Shown: positions 1 to 7,243 of the stretch, one piece after another
Numbering within the stretch: position 1 is the first letter of the stretch
Layout: the number at the start of each line of letters is the position of its first letter
From: Pseudomonadota bacterium
GTDB taxonomy: Bacteria > Pseudomonadota > Alphaproteobacteria > Rhodospirillales > Magnetospirillaceae
Direction of reading: 5' to 3'
NCBI GenBank assembly: GCA_023426365.1
Contig: JAFAAW010000134.1
Span: 1-21,300, forward strand
Length of the DNA: 21,300 nucleotides
Program-made: the position numbers and the translations under genes
The notes under the pieces: generated by a model
Databases searched by the model: none
The model's input: the letters and a program-made list of their open reading frames with translations, nothing else
Told to the model about the DNA's origin: nothing

Positions 1-248
1 TCAAGCATCTGGACGATGGCGGGATCGTCGTCGAGACGACGGGCGATCTCTTGCAGCAATTGCTCGTCATACAGGGGCACGCCCAGACGCTGGGACAGCC
101 GGGTGGCGATGACGTCGCCGCCCGAACCGTAGTCGCGCGACAGCGTGATCACCGGCTGACGCGGTTTGGACAACGAGCCTTCGACCGGAGGAGCGGCTGT
201 CGCCACTTCGGCCATGGCGGCGATGACGGCCATGATGTTGGTGGTCAT
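1..248 (-). CDS. Cytidylate kinase-like family protein (5' part)
   Basis: The first 82 codons of a gene that continues beyond the left edge of the window. After about 30 residues of Ala-rich leader, the protein has a beta strand and phosphate-binding loop ITLSRDYGSGG (residues 34-44), then a helix (IATRLSQRLG) and GVPLYDEQLL. This is the N-terminal pattern of the cytidylate-kinase-like nucleotide kinase family (Cytidylate_kin2), in which the S-R-x-Y-G-S-G-G loop binds ATP. The start at 248 is supported by a GGGAGG ribosome binding site 6-8 bases upstream; in-frame Met codons at residues 6 and 12 are alternatives. The substrate cannot be told from the fragment, because the lid and NMP-binding parts are missing. 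The family call is fairly safe and the exact reaction is unknown. Confidence 0.75.
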   Translation of the reverse strand, partial: MTTNIMAVIAAMAEVATAAPPVEGSLSKPRQPVITLSRDYGSGGDVIATRLSQRLGVPLYDEQLLQEIARRLDDDPAIVQML

Positions 249-756
249 GATGAGCCTCCCGCTCTGTCATGCCGACCATCATACGCCCCTGCGCGCCATG
301 CGAAAAGGCACCGCACCGGGAACGGAGCCACGCACGAAACGCATTTCAACCGATGCGCAAGACACGCCCGCGCGGGCCACCGGTCCGAGATGCGTCGAAA
401 GAAAGTTGGGAAACGAAAATGCGGAAGGCACGCAGGGTGCCCCGGCGCCTCGATCCTGCGGCAATCGTGGCCGCCAAACCGAGGCGCCGCCCCCTCTCCC
501 CCCCGGGAGTTGGTTCGCGGGGAACGGAGCCGCCAATGGCAGCCCCGCTCGGCAGTGTCATCCTGAATGATGGCACCGCACGGCGACGAAGCCGAAGCCC
601 CCCTTCGCATCCGTCGCCAGGCTCACCCGCTGGGGGCGCATATTATGCGAAAGTGTATACGAAGGCATCAGGTAATTACCGGACAGCCCCAACTTCCACA
701 CCAAAAAGTCAGTACCGCCCGATTCGAAAGAAGAAGCAGGGCGGGCCAAAAGCCGC
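249..756. other. Intergenic stretch without a convincing gene
   Basis: About 500 bases between two minus-strand genes. Frames are open on both strands only because of the high GC; their translations are Arg/Pro-rich, lack ribosome binding sites and match no family I know. Visible structure: a 12-base direct repeat (GGGAACGGAGCC at 318-329 and 520-531), a 10-base direct repeat (GGCACCGCAC at 307-316 and 572-581), and a 13-base palindrome CGCATA-T-TATGCG at 637-649 in the only AT-rich patch. That patch could be a promoter or operator for the minus-strand kinase-like gene with a long leader, which is a guess. Confidence 0.4.
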
Positions 757-1650
757 CTATTTGGGTAGGCGATAGTATTCAGCGATGATGTTCCACGCTT
801 CCTCGGCGGTTTCGACGAAGGTCAGCAGGTCCTTGTCCTCGGGGCAGATCATGCCCTCCATGACCATGGCGTCGATGTTGAGCACCCGCTCCCAATACTC
901 GCGGCCGAACAGCAGAACCGGGATGGGCTCGATCTTGCCGGTCTGGATCAGGGTCAGCGCCTCGAACAGTTCGTCCAGCGTTCCGAAACCGCCGGGAAAC
1001 ACCACCAGCGCCTTTACCCTGATCAGGAAGTGCATCTTCCTGATGGCGAAGTAATGGAAGCGGAAGCACAGTTCGGGGCTGATATAGCGGTTGGGCGCCT
1101 GCTCCATGGGCAGGACGATGTTGAGGCCGATGGACTTGGCGCCCACATCGGCGGCGCCACGATTGGCCGCCTCCATGATGCCCGGGCCGCCGCCGGTCTT
1201 GACCACGAAATCGCACACGTGCTCGCCGACGCAGGTGTTGCTGACGATCTGCGCCAGACGGCGGGCCTCCTCGTAATAGCGGGAATTGGCCAGCATCCGC
1301 CGCGCCACCGTCACCTTGCGGGCCAGCGCCTTGTCGTGCGGCTTGGTCCGGGCCTCGGCCTCGACCTCGGCCAGATGGCTGGCGGCCACCTCGGGATCGG
1401 GGATGCGGGCCGAGCCGAACATGGCGACCGTCGAGCGGATGCCCTGTTCCTGTTGCAGCAATTCCGGCTTCAGCAATTCCAGTTGCAGGCGCACGGCGCG
1501 CAGGTCCGAACGCAGCAGGAAGTCGTCGTCCTCGAAGGCCAGCCGATAGGCGGGCGACGCCGTCTGGGGCGTTTCCGGAACGTTGACCTGGGCGATGGCG
1601 ACGTCTTCGCGAGCCGACGGAAAGGGATCGGTGTGATTGTTCTTGGGCAT
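757..1650 (-). CDS. LOG-family Rossmann-fold nucleotide hydrolase (TIGR00730 type)
   Basis: 297 aa. The family hydrolyses nucleoside 5'-monophosphates to free base and ribose 5-phosphate; the best known members release active cytokinins, and bacterial relatives act in nucleotide turnover. The two signature motifs are present: GGGPGIMEAANRGA at residues 153-166, and PGGFGTLDELFE at 219-230, which carries the catalytic Arg/Glu region of the family. The first 130 residues are an additional charged helical region before the Rossmann core (AMFGSARIP at 76-84), making this one of the longer LOG proteins. I start at ATG 1650, with AGG about 5 bases upstream; an ATG at 1680 has no ribosome binding site. 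A GC-rich weak hairpin followed by a pyrimidine tract overlaps the stop. It is divergent from the MBL gene. Physiological substrate unknown. Confidence 0.85.
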   Translation of the reverse strand: MPKNNHTDPFPSAREDVAIAQVNVPETPQTASPAYRLAFEDDDFLLRSDLRAVRLQLELLKPELLQQEQGIRSTVAMFGSARIPDPEVAASHLAEVEAEARTKPHDKALARKVTVARRMLANSRYYEEARRLAQIVSNTCVGEHVCDFVVKTGGGPGIMEAANRGAADVGAKSIGLNIVLPMEQAPNRYISPELCFRFHYFAIRKMHFLIRVKALVVFPGGFGTLDELFEALTLIQTGKIEPIPVLLFGREYWERVLNIDAMVMEGMICPEDKDLLTFVETAEEAWNIIAEYYRLPK

Positions 1651-1777
1651 CGCGCCTGTCCGATTCGAAAAGGGTGTCATTATGGCGCTGGCCCGGTTAC
1701 CGGCACGTAAACGCGCCATGCCTGGAAAGCCGTCCCCGCATGGGCTATATGGGGTCGAGCTTTTTCGTCGGTTTCAT

Positions 1778-2449
1778 ATGAGCGTGTCCGCTATGTCCGT
1801 CCACCATCTTGGCGATTTCGGCGACTTCACCCTGACCGTGGTGGTCACCAGCCCGCCGTGGTACGAGAACGCCTATATCGTCCGCCACCGCCCTACGGGC
1901 GAATTGGTGGTGGTCGATCCCGGCGGCGATGCCGACCGCATCCTGGCGGAGGTCGAGGCGCAAGGCGGCAAGCCGGTCGCCATCTGGCTGACCCACGGCC
2001 ATCCCGACCATCTGGGCGCCGCCCGCGCGCTGGAAGCGGCGCTGGACCTGGACACCCATGCCCATCACGACGAAATGCCCGTCATCGAGCGGGCCAGCGA
2101 CCTCGCCCGCAGCTTCACCGGCCAGGGCGCCGACGGTCCGGCACGGGTGCGCACCTTCACCGGCGAACCGACCCTGAGCCTGGGCGGCGCCGAGGTGCGG
2201 GTCATCCACACCCCCGGCCACACGCCCGGCGGCGTATGCTTCGATTTCGGCGGCTTCGCGCTGACCGGCGACACCCTGTTCCGCCAGGGCGTGGGCCGCA
2301 CCGACCTGCCCGGCGGCAGCGAGCAGAAGCTGTGGCAGTCCATCCCCCGCTTCCTGGGCACGGTGGCGGACGACACCGTCCTGTTCGCCGGCCACGGCCC
2401 GGAATGGCCGGCGGCCGAGGCGAAGCGCTGGTGGAAGATGATGGCCTGA
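1778..2449 (+). CDS. MBL-fold metallo-hydrolase (glyoxalase II-like)
   Basis: 223 aa cytoplasmic hydrolase of the metallo-beta-lactamase fold. The binuclear metal site is complete: H73-x-H75-x-D77-H78 (THGHPDHLG), H148 in HTPGHTPGG, D165 in LTGDTLF and H206 in FAGHGPEW. TGDTLFRQGVGRTDLPGG is typical of the GloB/YcbL-like subgroup, which hydrolyses thioesters such as S-lactoylglutathione. The protein lacks the long C-terminal substrate-binding domain of true GloB, so YcbL-type hydrolase is the better comparison and the substrate is open. Start chosen at ATG 1778; ATG 1793 (five codons later) is equally possible because neither has a strong ribosome binding site. It is transcribed away from the LOG gene from a shared 127-base intergenic region. 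Confidence 0.85.
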   Translation: MSVSAMSVHHLGDFGDFTLTVVVTSPPWYENAYIVRHRPTGELVVVDPGGDADRILAEVEAQGGKPVAIWLTHGHPDHLGAARALEAALDLDTHAHHDEMPVIERASDLARSFTGQGADGPARVRTFTGEPTLSLGGAEVRVIHTPGHTPGGVCFDFGGFALTGDTLFRQGVGRTDLPGGSEQKLWQSIPRFLGTVADDTVLFAGHGPEWPAAEAKRWWKMMA

Positions 2450-2486
2450 GGGCCGGGGCGGCGGACGCAATCCCGGCCGCCCGTCC

Positions 2487-2507
2487 GGCGCCGCCCTTTA
2501 CGGCGCC
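2487..2507. terminator. GC-rich hairpin between convergent genes
   Basis: GGCGCCG (2487-2493) pairs with CGGCGCC (2501-2507) around a 7-base loop. It lies between the end of the MBL gene (plus) and the end of the unknown membrane-anchored gene (minus), overlapping the latter's stop codon. There is no T tract on either side, so intrinsic termination is only possible, not shown. Confidence 0.3.
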
Positions 2508-3352
2508 CGTCCCCAGGGCTTGAGTTCGATCAGCGCCAAGCCGGTCGGCACCTGAGCCTTGCCCAGGTCAAGGTCGTCGCCCGCGACCGGAATGCGCATC
2601 AGACCAGCAGGCAGAGACAGGTCGATGGTGCGGCGGGTGGCGTCGTCCAGGCGCGGCACCGGCCGGATCATGGACATGGAGGAGCGCAGCAGCCGCGCCC
2701 GCGTCGGATCCTCGGCGACGATCAACACCCGCTTGAGCGCGGCCTGCGCGGTCGCCAGGGTCAGCACCGCGATGGTGCGCGCCGGCATGTCCTCCTCGAC
2801 CGAGGCAAGCGCCACGATGCGGCGCCGCTCGCCCTCGCCGGTGAAGGAGGCGGGCGGGGATTCCCAATCATAAAGCCACTGGCCGCCGGCCAGGGCATAG
2901 ACGCTGCGGCGGACGCCGTATTCCACCACCACGGTGCCGTCATCGGCGATGGTGGCGGCGCGGCCGGGCGCCACGATGGTGTAAAGCGGCGCATTCCTGA
3001 CATCCTCGACCGCATCCAGCGGCCAGGCGTCCAGGCGCACCCGCCCCTCGCCGGGACGCGAGGCGAAAACATCGGCATTGGTCACCTCAAGCCGCAGCAG
3101 CAGGCGGCGCGGGCGCGGATCGCCCGGCATGGCGACATGCATGGTCTGGAAGCTCACATTGACCATGCGGCCGTCCAGGCGACCGTCCTGGTCGCGCACG
3201 CCGAACACGGATTCGCCGGACAGCGCGTTGAAGGTGTGCCCCTTGAGCGCCCAGGCGGTGGCGCCCATGCCGGCCAGCAGCAGCGGCGAGCTGACCACCA
3301 TGACGAAGGCGGCAAAGGCGATACCGGTCAGGAAGGTCCAAACAAAGCGCAT
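2498..3352 (-). CDS. Membrane-anchored protein of unknown function
   Basis: 284 aa, not recognised. Residues 4-35 form one strongly hydrophobic segment (FVWTFLTGIAFAAFVMVV and the following SPLLLAGMGATAW), likely an uncleaved N-terminal membrane anchor that places the rest in the periplasm. The remainder alternates short beta-like stretches with charged loops. It includes a segment beginning VFGVRDQDGRLDG, another around RRLLLRLEVTNADVF, and a Trp/Tyr patch (QWLYDWESPP) suggesting a beta-rich soluble domain; no catalytic motif stands out. I start at ATG 3352, where the hydrophobic segment directly follows MRFVW; upstream codons would add an Arg-rich tail that reads as non-coding. The ribosome binding site is weak (GGA). 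It lies downstream of the degenerate EAL gene on the same strand, 115 bases away, and may share its transcript. Confidence 0.6.
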   Translation of the reverse strand: MRFVWTFLTGIAFAAFVMVVSSPLLLAGMGATAWALKGHTFNALSGESVFGVRDQDGRLDGRMVNVSFQTMHVAMPGDPRPRRLLLRLEVTNADVFASRPGEGRVRLDAWPLDAVEDVRNAPLYTIVAPGRAATIADDGTVVVEYGVRRSVYALAGGQWLYDWESPPASFTGEGERRRIVALASVEEDMPARTIAVLTLATAQAALKRVLIVAEDPTRARLLRSSMSMIRPVPRLDDATRRTIDLSLPAGLMRIPVAGDDLDLGKAQVPTGLALIELKPWGRAP

Positions 3353-3467
3353 GCTGGTCCATCGATTCGCGCGCCGGCCCCGAACCGCCGCGCAGGCCCC
3401 CATTCCCGGGGACGAACCTTACGCGCAACGCCAGGGCGGGGCAACCGGGGAACCGCCCTGCCCCCCG

Positions 3468-4637
3468 CTACAGCTCCATGCCGGTCTTGAAGAACTGGTC
3501 GGCCAGCCGCCCCTGGACGTATTTGACGCCCAGCGTGCGGGCGAACGGGAACGCCTTGGGCGAATCGCAGCGCGACATGATCAATTCGCAGTTTTCCGGC
3601 AGGGTCGCCTTGCCGCGCACCAGGATGGCGATGTCGTCATGCGCCGCCGACAGCAGGTCGTTGTGCCAGATCACTTTGACGAAATCGGGCGCCAGATGCT
3701 TCATCTGCAGCACCTCGAAATCGCGCCATTCCAGGCCGTCCACACAGAGGCGCAGCCCCTTTTTACGCACAAGCTCCTTCACGTCGCGAACCAGCGAGAA
3801 ATTCTGGATCAGGTCCGTCTTGTGGATCTCCAGCACGATCTTGCCGGCCAGCTTGGTGGGCAGCTTTTCATAGAAGTCGTTGAAGTCCCGCGAAAGGATG
3901 GTGGACAGGCTGACGTTGATGCTGAACGCCTTGTGCCGGTATTCGGCGATTTCCTTGACCAGGGCGCGCAGGGTGGCGCGGTCGTAATCCTCGGACAGGG
4001 CGTGGAACAGCCACGGATTGCCCGACAGGCTGACCTCGGGCAGGAACACGCTCTCGATCTGCTTGCTGGCGATATAGAATTCCAGGAATTCGATGGACGG
4101 CACCTTGTTGCCGATGAAATAGACCGGCTGGTTGAAGATGCAGTGCCGCACGTCGGTGGTGCGCAGCTTGTCGGACAGGAGCGTCAGGTGTTCGGGCGCC
4201 ATCGGCCGCTTGAGCGCGCCGTCCTTGTTCTCGGAACCATAGGCGATGATGCCCTTGAAGGCGGTGAACACCTTGTCCAGTTCCTTGACCGCGTCCGCCA
4301 CCTTGTAGAAGGCGTATTCGCCATAGGCGTTGCGGGCGGTCACCGGCTCGTCGCAGAACAGCTTCTCCACGCGCGAGCATACCGACAGCACCTCGGATAC
4401 CGGGATGTGCGAATAGGCGACGAACAGGTCGTTGTTGCTGGCCTGGAACACCTGGCAATAGGGACTGCGCTCGAAACTCTTCTTGATGAAGTTCTTGGCG
4501 CTTTCCTGGCGCCGGGCCACGTCCCTGTGCTGGGGCGCCATGGATACGCAGAAATGGATCAGCCGTTTACCCAGCGGGTTCTTTTTGACGGCATGCAATT
4601 CGTGCAGAAACGCACGTTCGGACTCCGTCACGCGCAT
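3468..4637 (-). CDS. Degenerate EAL-domain protein (probable inactive c-di-GMP-type regulator)
   Basis: 389 aa. The C-terminal half follows the layout of an EAL phosphodiesterase: FNQPVYFI at the start of the domain, FSINVSLSTILSRDF where N-x-S is normal, VLEIHKTDLIQ in place of E-I-T-E, LCVDGLEWRDFEVLQMKHL in place of DDFGxGxSSL, DFVKVIW where D-x-x-K-I-D is expected, and VKYVQGRLADQFF near the end. The catalytic signatures are gone: the EAL tripeptide region reads SIEFLEFYI and DDFG reads VDGLEW, so metal binding and c-di-GMP hydrolysis are unlikely. Residues 30-150 may be a similarly decayed GGDEF-like domain. Known degenerate EAL proteins act as c-di-GMP sensors or protein-binding scaffolds. 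The start has AGGGAA about 8 bases upstream. It follows the bacteriohemerythrin gene by 64 bases on the same strand, so the two are probably co-transcribed. Confidence 0.7.
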   Translation of the reverse strand: MRVTESERAFLHELHAVKKNPLGKRLIHFCVSMAPQHRDVARRQESAKNFIKKSFERSPYCQVFQASNNDLFVAYSHIPVSEVLSVCSRVEKLFCDEPVTARNAYGEYAFYKVADAVKELDKVFTAFKGIIAYGSENKDGALKRPMAPEHLTLLSDKLRTTDVRHCIFNQPVYFIGNKVPSIEFLEFYIASKQIESVFLPEVSLSGNPWLFHALSEDYDRATLRALVKEIAEYRHKAFSINVSLSTILSRDFNDFYEKLPTKLAGKIVLEIHKTDLIQNFSLVRDVKELVRKKGLRLCVDGLEWRDFEVLQMKHLAPDFVKVIWHNDLLSAAHDDIAILVRGKATLPENCELIMSRCDSPKAFPFARTLGVKYVQGRLADQFFKTGMEL

Positions 4638-4701
4638 GGTGAAGGTTCCCTGTCCTGGTCAACTGCGGAAAGCGGCGCCATGCCGCCTGGCTCGGATGCC
4701 C

Positions 4702-5139
4702 TCAGGCGGCGCCGGAAGGGGCGCCGTCCGGCTGCTCGGCCCCGGCTTTTTCGGCGATGAAGCGCGCGTATTCCACGTCCGTCCCCAGGATGTGCCCCAA
4801 CAGCCAATCCAGCACGAAGGCGCGCACGCGAATGGCCGCCTTGTGCATGTCGGTGCCCTGCACCATGGATTGCAGGCGCCGCACCTCGGCGACGAACTGC
4901 GCATGCTTGGCCGCGTGCTCATCAAGCCCGGGATAGCCCCAGGCCTTCATCAACGCCTCCTCGTGGGCGAAGTGGTAGTCGATGTAATTGCCCAAGGCGG
5001 TCATCACGTCGTGCAGGCAGTCGCCCGCCCGGTCGCTGTCGATGTTGACCGTCAACTGGTTGAGCAGGGCAAACAGAATCAGATGCTGGGCATCCATTTC
5101 CGCGTTGCCGATCTTGTACTCTTCCTCCCACACCAACAT
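4702..5139 (-). CDS. Bacteriohemerythrin
   Basis: 145 aa single-domain hemerythrin, which binds O2 reversibly at a non-heme di-iron centre. All seven expected ligands are in the right spacing: H19 (MDAQH), H56 and E60 (HFAHEE), H75 and H79 (DEHAAKH), H116 and D121 (GHILGTD). The start MLVWEEEYKIGN is the usual N-terminus of this family and is preceded by a GGGGGGAAACGG ribosome binding site. An 8-bp inverted repeat (4682-4689 with 4703-4710) overlaps the stop and could attenuate readthrough into the degenerate EAL gene downstream. In microaerophilic and magnetotactic bacteria such proteins supply O2 to respiratory enzymes or sense O2; the EAL neighbour makes an O2-signalling role conceivable, though unproven. 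Confidence 0.93.
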   Translation of the reverse strand: MLVWEEEYKIGNAEMDAQHLILFALLNQLTVNIDSDRAGDCLHDVMTALGNYIDYHFAHEEALMKAWGYPGLDEHAAKHAQFVAEVRRLQSMVQGTDMHKAAIRVRAFVLDWLLGHILGTDVEYARFIAEKAGAEQPDGAPSGAA

Positions 5140-5312
5140 GCCCGTTTCCCCCCGGAAAAATAAAAGCCGTCGCGCCAAAGAGTGGCGGACAGCTTGTGCG
5201 CAAAACACTAGCCAATTGCGGTTTCCCGAATCAAGACTCTTCTGCCATCTTTCACGAACCGTCCGCTTGGCGGCGCTGTTGGCTCGGGCATCATCGACAA
5301 CGGAGATGCCCC

Positions 5313-5867
5313 ATGGCCGGCAAACTGAACGGCAAGCGAGTGGCCATCCTGGCCACCGACGGCTTCGAGCAAAGCGAACTGACCGAACCGCTGCGCGCCC
5401 TGGAACAGGCGGGGGCGCGGGTGGACGTGATCGCCCCCCATGACGGGCGCATCCAGGGCATGCGCCACCATGACAAGGGCGACAGCGTGGACGTCAACCG
5501 CACGCTGGACGCCGCCAAGCCCGAGGAATACGACGCGCTGATGCTGCCCGGCGGCGTCGCCAACCCGGACGCCCTGCGCATGGATGCCCGGGCGGTGGAC
5601 TTCACCCGGTCGTTCTTTCTGACCCGCAAGCCGGTGGCCGCCATCTGCCACGGCCCGTGGACCCTGGTCGAGGCCAACGTGGTCCAGGGCCGCCGGCTGA
5701 CCTCGTGGCCGTCGCTCAAGACCGATATCGGCAATGCCGGCGGCCATTGGGAGGACGCGCCCGTGGTGGTGGATCAAGGCTTGGTGACCAGCCGCAAGCC
5801 CGACGACCTGCCGCAATTCTGCACCCGCATGATCGAGGAATTCGCCGAGGGTCCCCACATTCGTTAG
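5313..5867 (+). CDS. DJ-1/PfpI family protein (type 1 glutamine amidotransferase-like)
   Basis: 184 aa. The family includes PfpI/YhbO-type proteins linked to stress resistance, with proposed glyoxalase, deglycase or peptidase activity. The nucleophile elbow AAICHGPW (C112, followed by H113) and the partner Glu in TDGFEQSE (E19) are present, as is the family's typical MLPGGVANPD loop (77-86). The length is normal for the PfpI subgroup. ATG 5313 is chosen because GGAGA lies 7 bases upstream and MAGKLNGKRVAILATDGFE is the expected family N-terminus. It is divergent from the bacteriohemerythrin gene, with 173 bases between them. It stands alone as a transcription unit, closed by the hairpins at 5902-6014. 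Confidence 0.9.
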   Translation: MAGKLNGKRVAILATDGFEQSELTEPLRALEQAGARVDVIAPHDGRIQGMRHHDKGDSVDVNRTLDAAKPEEYDALMLPGGVANPDALRMDARAVDFTRSFFLTRKPVAAICHGPWTLVEANVVQGRRLTSWPSLKTDIGNAGGHWEDAPVVVDQGLVTSRKPDDLPQFCTRMIEEFAEGPHIR

Positions 5868-5901
5868 GGATATCCGCCGCCCCAAGCCTCGGCCAGAAGT
5901 C

Positions 5902-5930
5902 TGGACGGTCGCCATTGCGGCGGCCGTCCA
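5902..5930 (+). terminator. 12-bp stem-loop after the PfpI gene
   Basis: TGGACGGTCGCC (5902-5913) pairs with GGCGGCCGTCCA (5919-5930) with a single T-G wobble and a 5-base loop. It starts 34 bases after the PfpI stop. No T tract follows, so it may be a processing or protective stem rather than an intrinsic terminator. Confidence 0.45.
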
Positions 5931-5983
5931 TCAAAAGGCGGTTCAACCGACCCGCAATGGTTGCTATGGTGCGCGGCGGGGTT

Positions 5984-6014
5984 GTGGGGCGCCGGCCGTT
6001 CGCGGCCGCCCCAC
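5984..6014. terminator. Second GC-rich hairpin before the M52-like gene
   Basis: GTGGGG (5984-5989) pairs with CCCCAC (6009-6014), continued inside by CGGCCG pairing with CGGCCG around a TTCG loop, with a 3-base bulge on the 5' side. It lies about 90 bases upstream of the GTG start of the M52-like gene. It could end PfpI transcription or structure the leader of the next gene. Confidence 0.3.
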
Positions 6015-6102
6015 GGACGTCGCGCCCATGGGCCATCCGGCCGCATGCGCCGACAGGGGGACAAACGCACGCCCACCGGCGCGCTACGGATGTTGGTCGA
6101 TC

Positions 6103-6573
6103 GTGATACACCTGATCTGCTTGGGGAACGCACTGCACGCCGATGACGGCTTCGGTTCCGTCATGGCCCACCGCCTGGGGCGCCTGCGCTGGCCCGACAC
6201 CGTGCGCGTGCTCGACGGCACCGCCAAGGCCAGTCCCGTCGCCCTGTTCGAGCATTGCAGCCGCGCCATCGTGCTGGAGGCCCTGCCGCGCCGCATGGGC
6301 TGCCCCGGCGAAATCATGCGGGTGGACGGGGCAAGCTATCGCGGCCATCCGCCGGATCAGTTCAGCGGCGGCACCAATGCGGTGCTGGCGGCGGTACGCC
6401 GTCTGGTCGCCCCCCTGCCCGAGATCGAGGTGGTGGGGCCGGTGGCCGCCTGCCGCCTGCCCTTCGCCCCCGGCCTGACGCCGCTGGTGCTGGCGGCCAG
6501 CCACACCCTCACCACGCGCCTGGCCGCCGAGTTCGGCGGCGTCGCCCCGCGGCGTCGGCGGATGACCGCCTGA
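6103..6573 (+). CDS. Diverged M52 (hydrogenase maturation protease-like) protein
   Basis: 156 aa. The opening IHLICLGNALHADDGFG (residues 2-18) matches the G-N-x-L-x-x-D-D/E-G-x-G signature of HybD/HycI/HupD nickel-dependent proteases, which clip the C-terminus of NiFe hydrogenase large subunits. The alpha/beta layout follows (VRVLDGT, then RAIVLEAL, then PGEIMRVDG). Of the three HybD metal ligands (Glu16, Asp62, His93), an acid is kept at the first position (D14/D15), the second appears as E59, and the region of the third (FSGGTNAVLAAV) has no His in place. It may therefore not bind nickel normally. I start at GTG 6103, directly before the hydrophobic strand; ATG 6028 would add an unlikely 25-residue tail. 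No hydrogenase genes are in the window. It is convergent with ruvX, with 6 bases between the genes. Confidence 0.65.
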   Translation: MIHLICLGNALHADDGFGSVMAHRLGRLRWPDTVRVLDGTAKASPVALFEHCSRAIVLEALPRRMGCPGEIMRVDGASYRGHPPDQFSGGTNAVLAAVRRLVAPLPEIEVVGPVAACRLPFAPGLTPLVLAASHTLTTRLAAEFGGVAPRRRRMTA

Positions 6574-6579
6574 ACCGCC

Positions 6580-7059
6580 TCAGGGAACCGGCTGTTGCTG
6601 GCGGGCGATGGCGTCCAGCGCCCCTTGCAGGATGTAGGCGGCGGCCATCTTGTCCACCACCTCGGCGCGGCGCGCCCGGCTGGCGTCGGCCTCCAGCAGG
6701 GTGCGGGTCACGGCCGCGGTAGAGAGCCGTTCGTCCCACAGCGCCACCGGCAGGTCGCGCAAGCCCAGCAGGTTGCGCACGAACGCACGGGTGGATTGGC
6801 AGCGGCTCCCCTCGGTGCCGTCCATCTCCACCGGCAGGCCAAGGACCAGCCCGCCCACCTCGTGCTTGTCCAGCAGCGCGAACAATTGTTCGGCATCCTT
6901 GGTGAACTTGGTGCGGCGGATGGTGTCGAACGGCGTGGCGATGCCCAGCAGAACGTCGGACAGCGCCAGCCCGATGGTCTTGGTGCCCAGGTCCAGGCCC
7001 ATCAGGCGGGCATGGCGCGGCAACGCGGCTTTCATCTCGTGGATCGGCAAAAGAGGCAT
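6580..7059 (-). CDS. ruvX: RuvX/YqgF, Holliday junction resolvase-like / pre-16S rRNA nuclease
   Basis: 159 aa, normal length for the YqgF family, an RNase H-fold nuclease implicated in pre-16S rRNA 5'-end maturation and proposed as a Holliday junction resolvase. Family marks: LMGLDLGTKTIGLALSD with the first catalytic Asp at 23, VLGLPVEMDGTEG, LWDERLSTAAV with the catalytic Glu, and RRAEVVDKMAAAYILQ with the final Asp. Start placed at ATG 7059 (MPLLPIHEMKAAL); ATG 7077 and ATG 7035 are in frame, and none of the three has a clear ribosome binding site. It is divergent from the small lipoprotein candidate at 7111. Confidence 0.92.
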   Translation of the reverse strand: MPLLPIHEMKAALPRHARLMGLDLGTKTIGLALSDVLLGIATPFDTIRRTKFTKDAEQLFALLDKHEVGGLVLGLPVEMDGTEGSRCQSTRAFVRNLLGLRDLPVALWDERLSTAAVTRTLLEADASRARRAEVVDKMAAAYILQGALDAIARQQQPVP

Positions 7060-7110
7060 GGCCGCAAGGTGCGACATGACGGGCACGCGCGCAAGCCTTA
7101 CATTGCCGCC

Positions 7111-7239
7111 ATGATCCTTCGCCGCCTCGCCATCCTCTGCCTGGCCCTGCTGCCGGCCGCCTGCGGCGCCTGCGAGGGACGCATCACCAATTCGGGCACC
7201 AGCGGCGGGCGCTGTTCGGTCTTCACCATGCCGTGGTGA
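7111..7239 (+). CDS. Small lipoprotein candidate (42 aa)
   Basis: A 42-residue frame starting MILRRLAILCLALLPAACGA: two Arg, a hydrophobic core and an L-P-A-A-C lipobox with the would-be lipidated Cys at 18, followed by a second Cys at 21 and a short Ser/Gly-rich tail. This is the form of a tiny bacterial lipoprotein exported by Sec and lipidated by Lgt. There is no good ribosome binding site before the ATG, which lowers confidence. It fills the gap between the divergent ruvX start and the convergent cowN end, four bases before the cowN stop. No function can be suggested. Confidence 0.45.
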   Translation: MILRRLAILCLALLPAACGACEGRITNSGTSGGRCSVFTMPW

Positions 7240-7243
7240 CGGC

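Noticed and set aside
3078..4760. 560-aa open frame on the plus strand
   Set aside because: It runs antisense through two minus-strand genes that have sensible starts and domain structure.
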